Assembly (NCBI GenBank): GCA_037178625.1
Contig: CM074132.1
Coordinates: 806,001 to 870,000 of the forward strand
DNA from: Skeletonema tropicum
Taxonomy: Eukaryota > Bacillariophyta > Thalassiosirophyceae > Thalassiosirales > Thalassiosiraceae
Length of the DNA: 64,000 nucleotides
Reading direction: 5' to 3'
Under the pieces are notes generated by a model. The model was not told the DNA's origin. It ran no database searches and saw only the letters and a program-made list of their open reading frames with translations. Shown here one piece after another: positions 21,127 through 31,956 of this stretch (positions are counted from its first letter, which is position 1; every line of letters begins with the position of its first letter). The translations under genes and the position numbers were made by a program.

Positions 21127-23621
21127 CTATATTGACATTTCGTCATCTGGTGGATAACTTGGTGGTGGTGGTGGTGGGATACTATCATCATCACTCGCCA
21201 CTGATTCCAGTTCCGTATCAATCTCACTGTCATGAGCTATTTCGTTGACTGTTCTCAATGGTCTCTGTTCGACTGGAAGATACGAGCGAGTATCGTCTGG
21301 AGCTTCGGTTGGGACGTACGTTTCAGGAGCGGGTTCTTCTTGTCCATTGGTGCTTCCATTTTGAACTGCTGTTACAGTGTCAGAGTCAGCATCTTTCGAT
21401 TCGGGATACTGCCAAACGTCCAGATCGTCGGCAGTAGTGGGCGCCACAGCAGGAAGTCCAGCGGCAGCTCTTGTTTGATTTAAATCAACTTTCATTGGTG
21501 CAGGAATGAAGCTGACATGTTGCATACCCTTGTTGCAGTTACAGTACATCGAAGTACACTTGTGTACATCAATAGTGCTTGCATAAGGATCCTCAGGAAT
21601 TCCCCTGAAATCATCAAGATCCGACGCCAAGGAGAATTCTTCCCTTTCGTCTCTCATTCGTCTGCGTACGATGAGAAGAGCAAGTGCGGCGAGGAGGGCG
21701 GCTGCGAGAGGGACGCCCACTAGCATGGCAGTGTTGTCATCTTCCTCCTCAACAAAAACTTCAGCTTTACTTGCAGCAACGACAGGGCAGCCCTTCTTTT
21801 CCTTGAACTCGACACTCTTAACTCCTTCAACACTGGAATAGTCATTGCCTTGCATAGAGTCATGGATTAGTGTGGCACCACCGCATGCGTCGAATCCTGA
21901 GCCGCTGTCAGATAGAGTAGACGCTGCAGAATAGGAATCAGATTTAGACGAATCGCTTCCACTTCCACCTCCACTTGGATCAGCCAAAACGTATGCACCA
22001 CCATGACTATCACTTCCGTCGTGACCATCGTTGTCACTTCCATCGTATGTACCTCCATGATCATCACTTCCGTCATGACCACCGTTGTCACTTCCATCGT
22101 ATGCACCACCATGATAATCACTTTCAGCGTGAACATCGCTGTAGAACGTCATGGCACCATTGACGTAAGCGCAATCTGCTTTCTTTTCGTGAGAGCACTC
22201 TTTGGCATCTGAGAGACAAGGGTCAAATGAGGAAAGGAATGTCAAGATTAGACTCGACAGAATAATATTAGTCAACAAGATGCAAAAGGCATAAACTTAC
22301 CATTGATCTCATCCGAAGGCTTCGCTGAAATGGAACCTGTAAAGTCATGCCCAACTTGCGCTGCCACATCTGACAAAATAGCATTCTCTAGCGGAATCAT
22401 AACGTCATCAGTACTGTACCCAGGCTTTGTTTCAACAGTGTACGAAAATGAGGAGACAATGCCATCTCCAGACGGAGAACCACTACATGGGATCTGTTCT
22501 CCCTTCTTGAAGCAAATTGTATCCAACGAGGGTGTCGGTACAGGGACCGGCTTGGGTGCAGGTGGTGCAACAGGTTTCTTCGTTGGCTTTTTGGTTGGAG
22601 GTGGTACAGGCTTATGTGTTGGTTTATGGGTTGGCTTCTTTGTTGGATCGGGCTGAGGAACAGCAGTTACCGAGATCCATGACTCCGAGATCCATGGGTC
22701 ATTCGAGGAGTTTGAGGAGGAGTCTGATGATTTGCCTGACTTTGATTTACCAGACTTTGATTTTCCAGACTTGGTTTTACCTGATTTTGAGTCCTCCCAA
22801 CTGTACCATCCTTCAGACTTGCCGGATTTACCGGATGAGCTCCATGATGATGAACTAGAAGACCATACTCCTCCACTACCAGACTTGCCTGATTTGCCAG
22901 ATGAGCTCCAAGATGATGAACTACCAGACTTGCCTGATTTACCAGATGAGCTCCATGATGATCCTCCACCACCAGACTTGCCCGATTTTCCAGATGAGTT
23001 CCATGATGATGAACTACCAGACTTGCCCGATTTACCAGAAGAGCTCCAAGATGATGAACTACCAGACTTGCCCGATTTACCAGATGAGCTCCATGATGAT
23101 CCTCCACCACCAGACTTGCCCGATTTTCCAGATGAGTTCCATGAAGATGAACTACCAGACTTGCCCGATTTGCCAGATGAGTTCCATGATGATGAACTAC
23201 TAGACTTGCCTGATTTATCAGATGAGCTCCATGATGATCCTCCACCACCAGACTTGCCCGATTTGCCAGATGAGTTCCATGATGATGAACTACCAGACTT
23301 GCCAGATTTACCAGATGAGCTCCAAGATGAACTACTTGAGTCGGAGGACCAGGAGCCCGACGACGGCGACGATCCGCTGCTGCCCGACTTGCCAGATTTA
23401 CCAGAGGAGCCAGAATACCATGATCCAGATGATGATCCGCTGCTGCCAGATTTTCCAGATTTACTCGATGAGCCAGAGCCCCACCCGATTCCAGCGGTCG
23501 ACCATCCCTCATCGTTGTTGTAGAGGTGGCGCCCTTTCAGCTGCTCTGTACTGATGCTGGTAGCCGTAGCGACCGCAGCTAGAATTGCCGCTGCGGCAAC
23601 CGCTTCATGGGCCTTTGGCAT
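21127..23621 (-). CDS. SGK-repeat membrane protein, silicalemma-associated (SAP)-like
   Basis: Exons 22301-23621 and 21127-22208, with a 92-bp GT-AG intron (donor GTAAGT, phase 1); 800 residues. A signal peptide is followed by about 250 residues of near-20-residue repeats (SSSWNSSGKSGKSGGGGSSW type), then Lys-rich KSGKSKSGKSKSGK and Pro/Thr/Lys repeats. A folded region with Cys pairs comes next, then a Gly/Asp-rich repeat (YDGSDNGGHDGSDDHGG), one membrane span at about residues 598-620 (TAMLVGVPLAAALLAALALLIV) and a cytoplasmic tail of about 180 residues ending in poly-Pro. Ser/Lys repeats with KxxK spacing plus a single span and acidic tail recall the silaffin world and the SAP proteins of the silica deposition vesicle membrane. 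Membership is an inference. It is divergent from a fused peroxidase gene. Confidence 0.72.
22790..23480 (-). repeat. coding minisatellite of the SGK gene
   Basis: About ten to twelve imperfect units of near 60 bp (reverse of tccagacttgccngatttnccagatgag), each coding SSGKSGKSG plus a Ser/Trp/Asn or Gly linker. Because of the codons used, the opposite strand stays open and reads as an Asp/Pro/Leu-rich frame, which is a by-product. Confidence 0.8.
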
Positions 23622-24605
23622 GGTGATTTTATTTAGTACAATATCTGATGTGTATCAGTACCGTCTTTATCACTTTCAAATTGCTTAACTATGGGGAAGA
23701 AACAATGGTTGCACTAAAATACTTCAAGCACGACCGTTACTCTTGTTGCTCGCGGAAAAATCCTCAAGCCAATCTCCATTAATAGAGGAGATAAGCCGCC
23801 GAACCAAACCGATGAGCCTTCAATCCAGATTTGCGCGGGGTTGAGTGATGACAGGTACTCCTTCAATCAATCAATTGATGAGTATCACAGTCTTATTAAA
23901 CCTGCAGCGCAGCTAACAAGATTAGCGGGAGATGCAACTCCACCGTAGTTCGGGATGGGTCGGGAAAGGGTCGGGAATTCGAATTTTGTGAAATTCTTTC
24001 GGGCAGTTTCTAGAAAAAGCCCCCTTCTGCCCCCTTTTCGCCCTAAATTCATGTAAAATCCAATATAAGGATAAAAGAAAGAGGATAATATTTCGGGGGC
24101 ATACTTTATACCCCCATTTTCGCCCGAATATGATCCTTCAATTCGTTTGACCTAAATTTTAGGCCGTTGGCATCAGAATCACAAGAAAGAGAACCAATTT
24201 CAATTCATCAGAAAGAGAACAAGAAGCGGGCTCAACTTTCAAAACTGAGAAAGTCAACGAACGAACAAGACCCGGCTTCTCTGATTGCGTAGCTAGGTTG
24301 AGGACTCTCTATGGCGCCTTTGGCGGTTTCTTGTTTCTTGAAGAAAGTGCCAAATCAACGGTTGCACGATGGGTTGGAATCAGTTCTAAAAAATAAATCA
24401 GATTTGAACGTACCACTTAGCACGAAGCAGAGATAGAGATGGTATTGCCCTTTCCCCTTTCTACCAAGAAGTGCAAGCGAGGTAACGTATAAGTGTCTGA
24501 ACAAAACTGCGCACTTCTTAGGAGTCTAAAGAGCACAGCGCAGTACTCAGCTTACTCCTTCCTCAGACTTAATTAAATCGATAACGAGACGAAAATTCAA
24601 GAGCA
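23622..24605. promoter_or_regulatory. shared upstream region of SGK gene and fused peroxidase 1
   Basis: A 984-bp spacer between divergent start codons of two secreted SGK-repeat proteins; it may be a bidirectional promoter. The right 235 bp (24371-24605) is conserved upstream of peroxidase copies 2 (29087-29325) and 3 (60844-61045). Shared words include cagatttgaacgtaccac, gcacttcttaggagtctaaagagcac and cttaattnaaatcgataacgag. No TATA box is asserted. Confidence 0.5.
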
Positions 24606-26577
24606 ATGGTCAAGTCGATAATAGCAACAACACTAGTTGCAGCAGTTACAGTCGCAGCGGCCTCGGTATCTCATCAAGAGGAGTCCCATCCACATCATCA
24701 TCGTCAATTATGGGGTGGATGGTCGTCATCTAGTAACGATAGTGGTTGGTCATCTAGCTCTGGCAAGTCGGGTAAGAGCGGTGGATCATCCTCCTCTTCA
24801 AGCTGGAGCTCTTCCTCTAGCAAATCTGGAAAGAGTAGTTCATCATCATCATCAAGTTGGAGTAGTAGTAATAGTAGTAGTAGTAGTAGTAGTTGGAGTA
24901 GTAGCAGTAGCAGTAGCAGTAGCAGTAGCTGGAGTAGTAGCAGTAGCAGTAGCAAATCAGGAAAATCAAAGTCCGAAGTATGGCACGGTGGCTGGGGAAA
25001 ACCGGGCTGGTGGGGACCACCCTCAAGCTCAAGTGGCAAGAGTGGAAAGTCGGGCAGTAGCAGTAGTAGTGGATGGAGTTCATCTGGAAAATCCGGAAAA
25101 AGTAGTTCATGGAGCTCATCTAGCAGTTGGAGCTCATCTGGAAAATCAGGAAAAGGATCCAGCCCATCTAGCAGTTGGAGCTCATCGTCACATGGGAAAT
25201 CAGGAAAGGGATCGAAAGCAAAATCAGGCAAGGGATCGAAATCAAAATCAGGCAAGGGATCGAAATCAAAATCAGGCAAGGGTGGTTCATCGTGGGTAAG
25301 TTGGTCTGTGTATGCCTTGCTTGTCTAATATATTGACACATCTTGTACAGAGTTTCTAACCTTTTGTCCAAATCTTTTTTGTAAATGAACAGAGTTCCAG
25401 TAGTAGCAGCTGGTCCTCCTCAGGCAAGTCAGGCAAATCAGGGTCTTCATCCAGTGGAGAAGGATGGTATGGAACGACTGACGATTGGTCAGGAGGTCAT
25501 CCTCACATTGAAAAGCCCAACAAACCGGAAACCGATGATTGGGCTGGAGGCTACACGCCGCCCAAGCCCGTCTCTGCTCCAACACATCCCACTGGTTGGA
25601 AAGATGATGGGTGGGATGGCGACGAGTACTACAAGACTGATATTGAAGGCGTTCGCAAAGACTGTAACAAATTAATCGAGGAGTCAGAAAGAGAGCTTCT
25701 TCCCAAAATCGTTCGAATGGTATTCCACGATTGTGTTGGTGATAGATGCGATGGTTGTATCAATATGGACAACGTTGACAACCGAGGCTTGGTTGAGCCG
25801 ATCGAAGGCATCTTCCCGCTGGTTCAGAAGTATAGTAAGAAACTCTCTCGAGCCGACGTGTGGGCGATCTGTGCCATCGAAGCGGCAAGCATGGCTGTAC
25901 CAGGTGATGGGCACCACTTTCCTCTCCATTACATCGGTCGCAAGAATTGCGCAGATGGAGACGAGAAGGGCTACGGTGGTACAGATCACGCCATGTGTAG
26001 CAACGACCTGACGAATCATGAAATGCTTGAATTCTTTGCCACAAATTTTGGTATGCATAGTCCAAGAGAGGTGGTTGCAGTCATGGGTTTCCACTCGGCC
26101 TCGACGGCCAGCAGAGAAAACTCTGGCTTCGGCAACCCTGGCCTGGAAGATGGATGGGTCGAGAATGCAGACGATTACGTATTGAGCAACAAGTACTACC
26201 AGACTATGAAAAATTTTGTCTGGGAGCTTCAAAGGGTGGACAATGTTTACCCTGTCCCGAACAGACATCAATGGTACATCGATCCTATTGACAATGGTCC
26301 TATCATGACGAATTCAGATATGTCACTTCTATACGACTTTGAAGGTTACATTCAGGCTGACAAAGATGGTGTAGAAGGTCTTGTCATGTGCTTAACTCAC
26401 CCCGAGGCAGAGTTTGAAATTGATGGTGTTGACGGCAAAGACATCCCACTCTGTCCGATGGCTGCGTCGACAAAAGAGTTTGTCGACATGTATGCTGAGG
26501 ACAACGAACTATTCATTAATGATTTTGGCCCTGCCATGAACAAAATCCTGAACTGGGGCTACCACAGTTACGATTAG
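24606..26577 (+). CDS. secreted haem peroxidase fused to silaffin/cingulin-like domain, copy 1
   Basis: Exons 24606-25295 and 25393-26577, phase 0, 97-bp intron (donor GTAAGT); 624 residues. A signal peptide is followed by HHHH and then about 210 residues of Ser/Trp/Gly/Lys repeats (SSSSWSSSGKSGKSG, KSGKGSKSKSGKG), like diatom silaffins and Trp-type cingulins. The plant/fungal peroxidase superfamily domain follows: distal RMVFHDC (Arg about 338, His about 342), GDRCDGCINMD, SRADVWAICAIEAA, GRKNCADG, proximal-His helix VVAVMGFHSAS (His about 464) and MTNSDMSLLYD. Cys-rich as in secreted members. It should oxidise phenolics or Mn with H2O2. The Ser/Lys part may anchor it in biosilica, an inference. 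Tandem with copy 2. Confidence 0.82.
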
Positions 26578-26835
26578 AGTTTAAAAGCGCCTTAAGCTTA
26601 ATTCATATAATTTTGTTTGTGTTGTATTTCCACGACTCTGTACATATCAAACCATCCTTCGTCTCTTCTTCTTGTGACATCAATATTGATTATCAATAGA
26701 TGCTTAAAGTTCAACATAAAGACATGGTCATTTTGATTCCAACTCTTAGCAGACAGGTTTTGACACAGTGATGATAGGATCATCAAGATTGAGGATGGTA
26801 ACATAGTGTTGCTTTAGGCGGACGTGGCTCTACTG

Positions 26836-28926
26836 CAACAGAGCGAGTCAAAATCTAAAAGAGGAGGATTTAGATCTAAATAGCTCTGACTACGAGAAAG
26901 AGGGTAAGAATCAGGGTAAGAATTTTCTTACCCTCAGGGTAAGAATTCTTACCCTGATTCTTACCATGATTGTTACCCTGCAGGGGAAGAATTCTTACCC
27001 TGATTCTTACCCTGATTCTTACCCTGCAAATATTTTTCCCCTTGCCTCATCGCCAACTCTTGCCTCTTGCCTCATGCCCATCCACCATGACGATGATACT
27101 ACTTATCCCTCTGCCTTGTTGCTATTTCTGACCTCTGGGACATGAAGACAGTCTATTACTCGACAACCTGACACTATATGGTGACATTCGATGAGGTGAT
27201 TCCGTTCAAACCGTCTAGAACTGTCGGCATGGGTCACCTACGTGGGCACTATGGTTACAGCGATTATCCAACGATGCAGTGGCACAACTGATGAGAATGG
27301 TGGGAATATTATAACAAAAGAGCGAGATGATGGTTCTAATACAACAATATAGTGGTTTTGATGGACATAGTGGCGTCTCGTCTCCGTGTGGTGCGGTTGA
27401 GGTGACAATCTGGTCATGAGTGGCTTGTGTCAGTTTTAATAATCGCGTTGACGTCGTGGGAGGCATTACACCTTGAAGGGGGATGCAGATCCAGAGGCTA
27501 TTGCATGCAACAATATAATTTTGAAGTGGATATACTTTCAAACTACTGCCACTGCTGTTTTCTTCTGCTGGCACCCTTTCATCATCAATCTCAATACGTA
27601 CTACGGCTTCAGTGGACACAAAAGCTTACAATAAATCTGAGATATTTATCGGGTGACTTCCTACTCAGCTTTAGTAGCAGAGGCAACGTGAATGTCGATA
27701 ACTATGTCATCTCTTCGGAAGGATTTGGTAATTTCCATTGTTATCATCCTATTTGCGGCATTCTGTATTAGAGATGAAGCATCAACCAGGAACGAATCTG
27801 CTGTGAAGTAAGAGATGAAGTAAGAGATGAATAGGGTGACAAACAAACAACGAACAATACATGCAACCACCAGTAGACGGAATCATTTGGATCTAGGGTT
27901 GGCAAATGTTTCTTGAGAAGCACTGCACTGGAGGGTCCATGCGGCAACATTATCTAAGAAGGCTTGTCAGCTAGAAGAAAAGATAGTCTATTTGACGCAA
28001 CCGTGATGATGTATGTGTCTTCCTGCTGACCCATGCAACAATACACATTAAAATGAGAAATAACACACATAATATAAAGAGATTAATAATCCTTATATAC
28101 ATAATAACATTATCTTAGACGCAACCTACACACAAGCACTTGCCTTGTCTTCTACAGAGATTACAGAAGTTGATTGTTAATTCAAGGCTGCAACACTGGA
28201 AAATAAACAGCACGACGGCTTGCTCTTGAGATATAATGTGGACTCTAGTTCATATATTAATAGTTTAGGAGAGTAATTGCAATAAAATGTGTTGCTGTGT
28301 ATATTACTACCATCCTAATGAGATGCTATGTCCGCACACGAATCTGTTCACAAAACACCCGCAAGACATCGCCTAAGTGGATCAAAATCAGATACCATGG
28401 CGTTATGAACACCCCTACCAGCCATCTATATTAATATGGTACTGAGAGTACTACGGGGGCCTTGTGGAACGATTATTGCGTTTCCTCGTCGACGTTATTT
28501 GACACCTGCAGCAAAGTAGACCAAAAATCGATGCGTTAGATATAGCCGCCGATATGTCTGCAGGCTCTCAATTTCATGACTTCCCGAGTACATCAACGTT
28601 TTCTACGTCAAAAACTGATCTAGATTATAGCTTCACAATGCGTTGGAGTCCTAATTGATTGTGCTATGGCATAGCGGCCCACCATGATGGCTGTGATGCT
28701 GCTGTGATGGGTTGAAATGTTTTTGGAAAAGTTGGCGATGAAATATTTTACCCTGACAGAGAGGGTAAGAATCAGGGTAAGAACCAGGGTAAGAATTCTT
28801 ACCCTGATTCTTACCCTGCAGGGTAAGAATTCTTACCCTGATTCTTACCCTAATTCTTACCCTTTCTCGTAGTCATCGCCAATTAGATCTAAATCCTAAT
28901 ATTTTAGATTTTGACTCACTCTGTTG
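26836..28926. mobile_element. 2.1-kb terminal-inverted-repeat element with CTG target duplication
   Basis: The ends are inverted copies: left CAACAGAGCGAGTCAAAATC, right end reverse-complements to CAACAGAGTGAGTCAAAATC. Similarity runs inward for about 80-100 bp to GACTACGAGAAAG and then into arrays of GGGTAAGAAT/ATTCTTACCC words (26903-27025 and 28750-28864). CTG is duplicated at 26833-26835 and 28927-28929. The paralogous loci at 31633 and 58570 read ctctaCTGgagaacg with no insert, which proves the borders. I see no transposase; internal frames (27215-27619 minus and others) are unrecognised. Probably non-autonomous. Confidence 0.82.
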
Positions 28927-29033
28927 CTGGAGAACGACGCAGTTTGGTACCAATATTGTCGACCACAACATGAAATCCGTTCTTGGCTCCGTTCAGCCGC
29001 AACGGCACTTTTTTACTATTGATTCCAACGTTG
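28927..29033. repeat. duplicated 107-bp flank (copy a)
   Basis: Nearly identical to 31633-31739, and partly, inverted, to about 58515-58572. It is the downstream flank of the peroxidase duplication unit, cut from the rest of copy 1's flank by the 2.1-kb element. Confidence 0.75.
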
Positions 29034-29325
29034 TGAATCCCTTGGCGACAGGTGGATTCGAAGAAAGGCCATGAAACGTTGCACATGGATTGGAATCAGT
29101 ACTAAAGCGTATAAATCAGATTTGAACGTACCACGTAGCACGAAGCAGAGATAGAGAGATGGTATTGCCCTTTCCCCTTTCTACCAAGAAGTGCAAGCGA
29201 GGTAACGTATAAGTATGTGAACAAAACTGCGCACTTCTTAGGAGTCTAAAGAGCACAGGCAGTACTCATCTTACTCCTTCCTCAGACTTAATTCAAATCG
29301 ATAACGAGGCGATAATTCAAGAGCA
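29034..29325 (+). promoter_or_regulatory. 5' region of peroxidase copy 2
   Basis: About 240 bp before the start codon match the corresponding flank of copy 1 with few changes, so the likely promoter was duplicated with the gene. Confidence 0.5.
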
Positions 29326-31367
29326 ATGGTCAAGTCGATAATAGCAACAACACTAGTTGCAGCAGTTACAGTCGCAGCGGCCTTGGCATCTCATCAAGAG
29401 GAGTCCCATCCACATCATCATCGTCAATTATGGGGTGGATGGTCGTCATCTAGTAACGATAATGGTTGGTCATCTAGCTCTGGCAAGTCGGGTAAGAGCG
29501 GATCATCATCGTCATCGTCGTGGTCATCTTCCTCTGGAAAGTCGGGTAAGAGCAGTGGATCATCCTCCTCTTCAAGCTGGAGCTCTTCCTCTAGCAAATC
29601 TGGAAAGAGTAGTTCATCATCATCATCAAGTTGGAGTAGTAATAGTAGTAGTAGTTGGAGTAGTAGCAGTAGCAGTAGCTGGAGTAGTAGCAGTAGCAAA
29701 TCAGGAAAATCAAAGTCCGAAGTATGGCACGGTGGCTGGGGAAAACCGGGCTGGTGGGGACCACCCTCAAGCTCAAGTGGCAAGAGTGGAAAATCGGGCA
29801 GTAGTAGTAGTGGATGGAGTTCATCTGGAAAATCCGGAAAGAGTGGTTCATGGAGCTCATCTAGCAGTTGGAACTCGTCTGAAAAATCAGGAAAAGGATC
29901 CAGCCCATCTAGCAGTTGGAGCTCATCGTCACATGGGAAATCAGGAAAGGGATCGAAAGCAAAATCAGGCAAGGGATCGAAAGCAAAATCAGGCAAGGGT
30001 GGTTCATCGTGGGTAAGTTGGTCTATGTATGCCTTGCTTGTCTAATATTGACAAATCTTGTACAGAGTTTCTAACCTTTTGTCCAAATCTTTTTTGTAAA
30101 TGAACAGAGTTCTAGTAGTAGCAGCTGGTCAGGAGGATGGTATGGAACGACTGACGATTGGTCAGGAGGTCATCCTCACAATGAAAAGCCCAGCAGCTGG
30201 TCCTCCTCCTCAGGAAAGTCAGGCAAATCAGGGTCTTCATGGAATGGAGATGGATGGAATGGAACGACTGACGATTGGTCAGGAGGTCATCCTCACAATG
30301 AAAAGCCCAGCAAACCTGAAACCGATGATTGGGCTGGAGGCTACACGCCGCCCAAGCCCGTCTCTGCTCCAACACATCCCACTGGTTGGAAAGATGATGG
30401 GTGGGATGGCGACGAGTACTACAAGACTGATATTGAAGGCGTTCGCAAAGACTGTAACAAATTAATCGAGGAGTCAGAAAGAGAGCTTCTTCCCAAAATC
30501 GTGCGAATGGTATTCCACGATTGTGTTGGTGATAGTTGCGATGGTTGTATCAATATGGACAACGTTGACAACCGAGGCTTGATTGAGCCGATCGAAGGCA
30601 TCTTCCCGCTGGTTCAGAAGTATAGTAAGAAACTCTCTCGAGCCGACGTGTGGGCGATCTGTGCCATCGAAGCGGCAAGCATGGCTGTACCAGGTGATGG
30701 GCACCACTTTCCTCTCCATTACATCGGTCGCAAGAATTGCGCAGATGGAGACGAGAAGGGCTACGGTGGTACAGACCACGCCATGTGTAGCAACGACCTG
30801 ACGAATCATGAAATGCTTGAATTCTTTGCCACAAATTTTGGTATGCATAGTCCAAGAGAGGTGGTTGCAGTCATGGGTTTCCACTCGGCCTCGACGGCCA
30901 GCAGAGAAAACTCTGGCTTCGGCAACCCTGGCCTGGAAGATGGATGGGTCGAGAATGCAGACGATTACGTATTGAGCAACAAGTACTACCAGACTATGAA
31001 AAATTTTGTCTGGGAGCTTCAAAGGGTGGACAATGTTTACCCTGTCCCGAACAGACATCAATGGTACATCGATCCTATTGACAATGGTCCTATCATGACG
31101 AATTCAGATATGTCACTTCTATACGACTTTGAAGGTTACATTCAGGCTGACAAAGATGGTGTAGAAGGTCTTGTCATGTGCTTAACTCACCCCGAGGCAG
31201 AGTTTGAAATTGATGGTGTTGACGGCAAAGACATCCCACTCTGTCCGATGGCTGCGTCGACAAAAGAGTTTGTCGACATGTATGCTGAGGACAACGAACT
31301 ATTCATTAATGATTTTGGCCCTGCCATGAACAAAATCCTGAACTGGGGCTACCACAGTTACGATTAG
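29326..31367 (+). CDS. secreted haem peroxidase fused to silaffin/cingulin-like domain, copy 2
   Basis: Exons 29326-30012 and 30108-31367, 95-bp intron, phase 0; 648 residues. Same layout as copy 1: signal peptide, Ser/Trp/Lys repeats, linker, peroxidase. The peroxidase domain is almost identical in DNA to copy 1, with distal RMVFHDC, proximal GFHSAS and all Cys kept; GDSCDGC replaces GDRCDGC. Differences concentrate in the Ser repeat numbers (one extra SSSSWSSSSGKSGKS block early, fewer AGT/AGC codons later, two rather than three KSGKGSK units) and in the linker, where the block WYGTTDDWSGGHPHNEKP is duplicated. This pattern fits recent tandem duplication followed by repeat slippage. Confidence 0.82.
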
Positions 31368-31956
31368 AGTTTAAAAGCGCCTTAAGCTTAATTCATATAA
31401 TTTTGTTTGTGTTGTATTTCCACGACTCTGTACATATCAAACCATCCTTCGTCTCTTCTTCTTGTGACATCAATATTGATTATCAATAGATGCTTAAAGT
31501 TCAACATAAAGACATGGTCATTTTGATTCCAACTCTTAGCCTTAGCAGACTGGTTATGAAACAGTGAGGATAAGTAGGATCATCAAGATTGAGGATGGTA
31601 ACATAGTATTGCTTAAGGCGGACGTAGCTCTACTGGAGAACGACGCAGTTTGGTACCAATATTGTCGACCACAACATGAAATCCGTTCTTGGCTCCGTTC
31701 AGCCGCAATGGCACTTTTTTACTATTGATTCCGACGTTGAGCAAAATTTGAAGGCAAACTTTTAATTCGCCTTTATTTCTACGGTAGGAATTAGTATTAA
31801 AGTTGAAATCTTCACCCCCCAAAAAATTCGAACTTGAAGCAAACATTGATGCCCATCACCTCCTTTGCCGTTCGCCTATCCCATTTCTGTGTGTTGAGCT
31901 CATACTTTTCTTATCTTGATGATCTACGAACAGAGATCTACAGTCAATCCATTACC
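31368..31956. other. intergenic, copy-2 3' flank and empty site
   Basis: The first 265 bp repeat the 3' flank of peroxidase copy 1 (26578-26835). At 31633-31635 the sequence ctctaCTGgagaacg is the uninterrupted form of the target of the 2.1-kb element. The 107-bp flank (31633-31739) repeats 28927-29033. Downstream sequence is unique. Confidence 0.6.

Noticed and set aside
22732..23523. Long plus-strand frame rich in Asp/Pro/Leu opposite the SGK gene
   Set aside because: It is the reverse complement of the SSGKSGKSG codons; the same occurs opposite the peroxidase repeat exons (24704-25279, 29424-29996). Periodicity alone keeps it open.
27215..27870. Frames inside the 2.1-kb inverted-repeat element as a transposase
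   Set aside because: Short, in different frames, with no catalytic motif or recognisable similarity.
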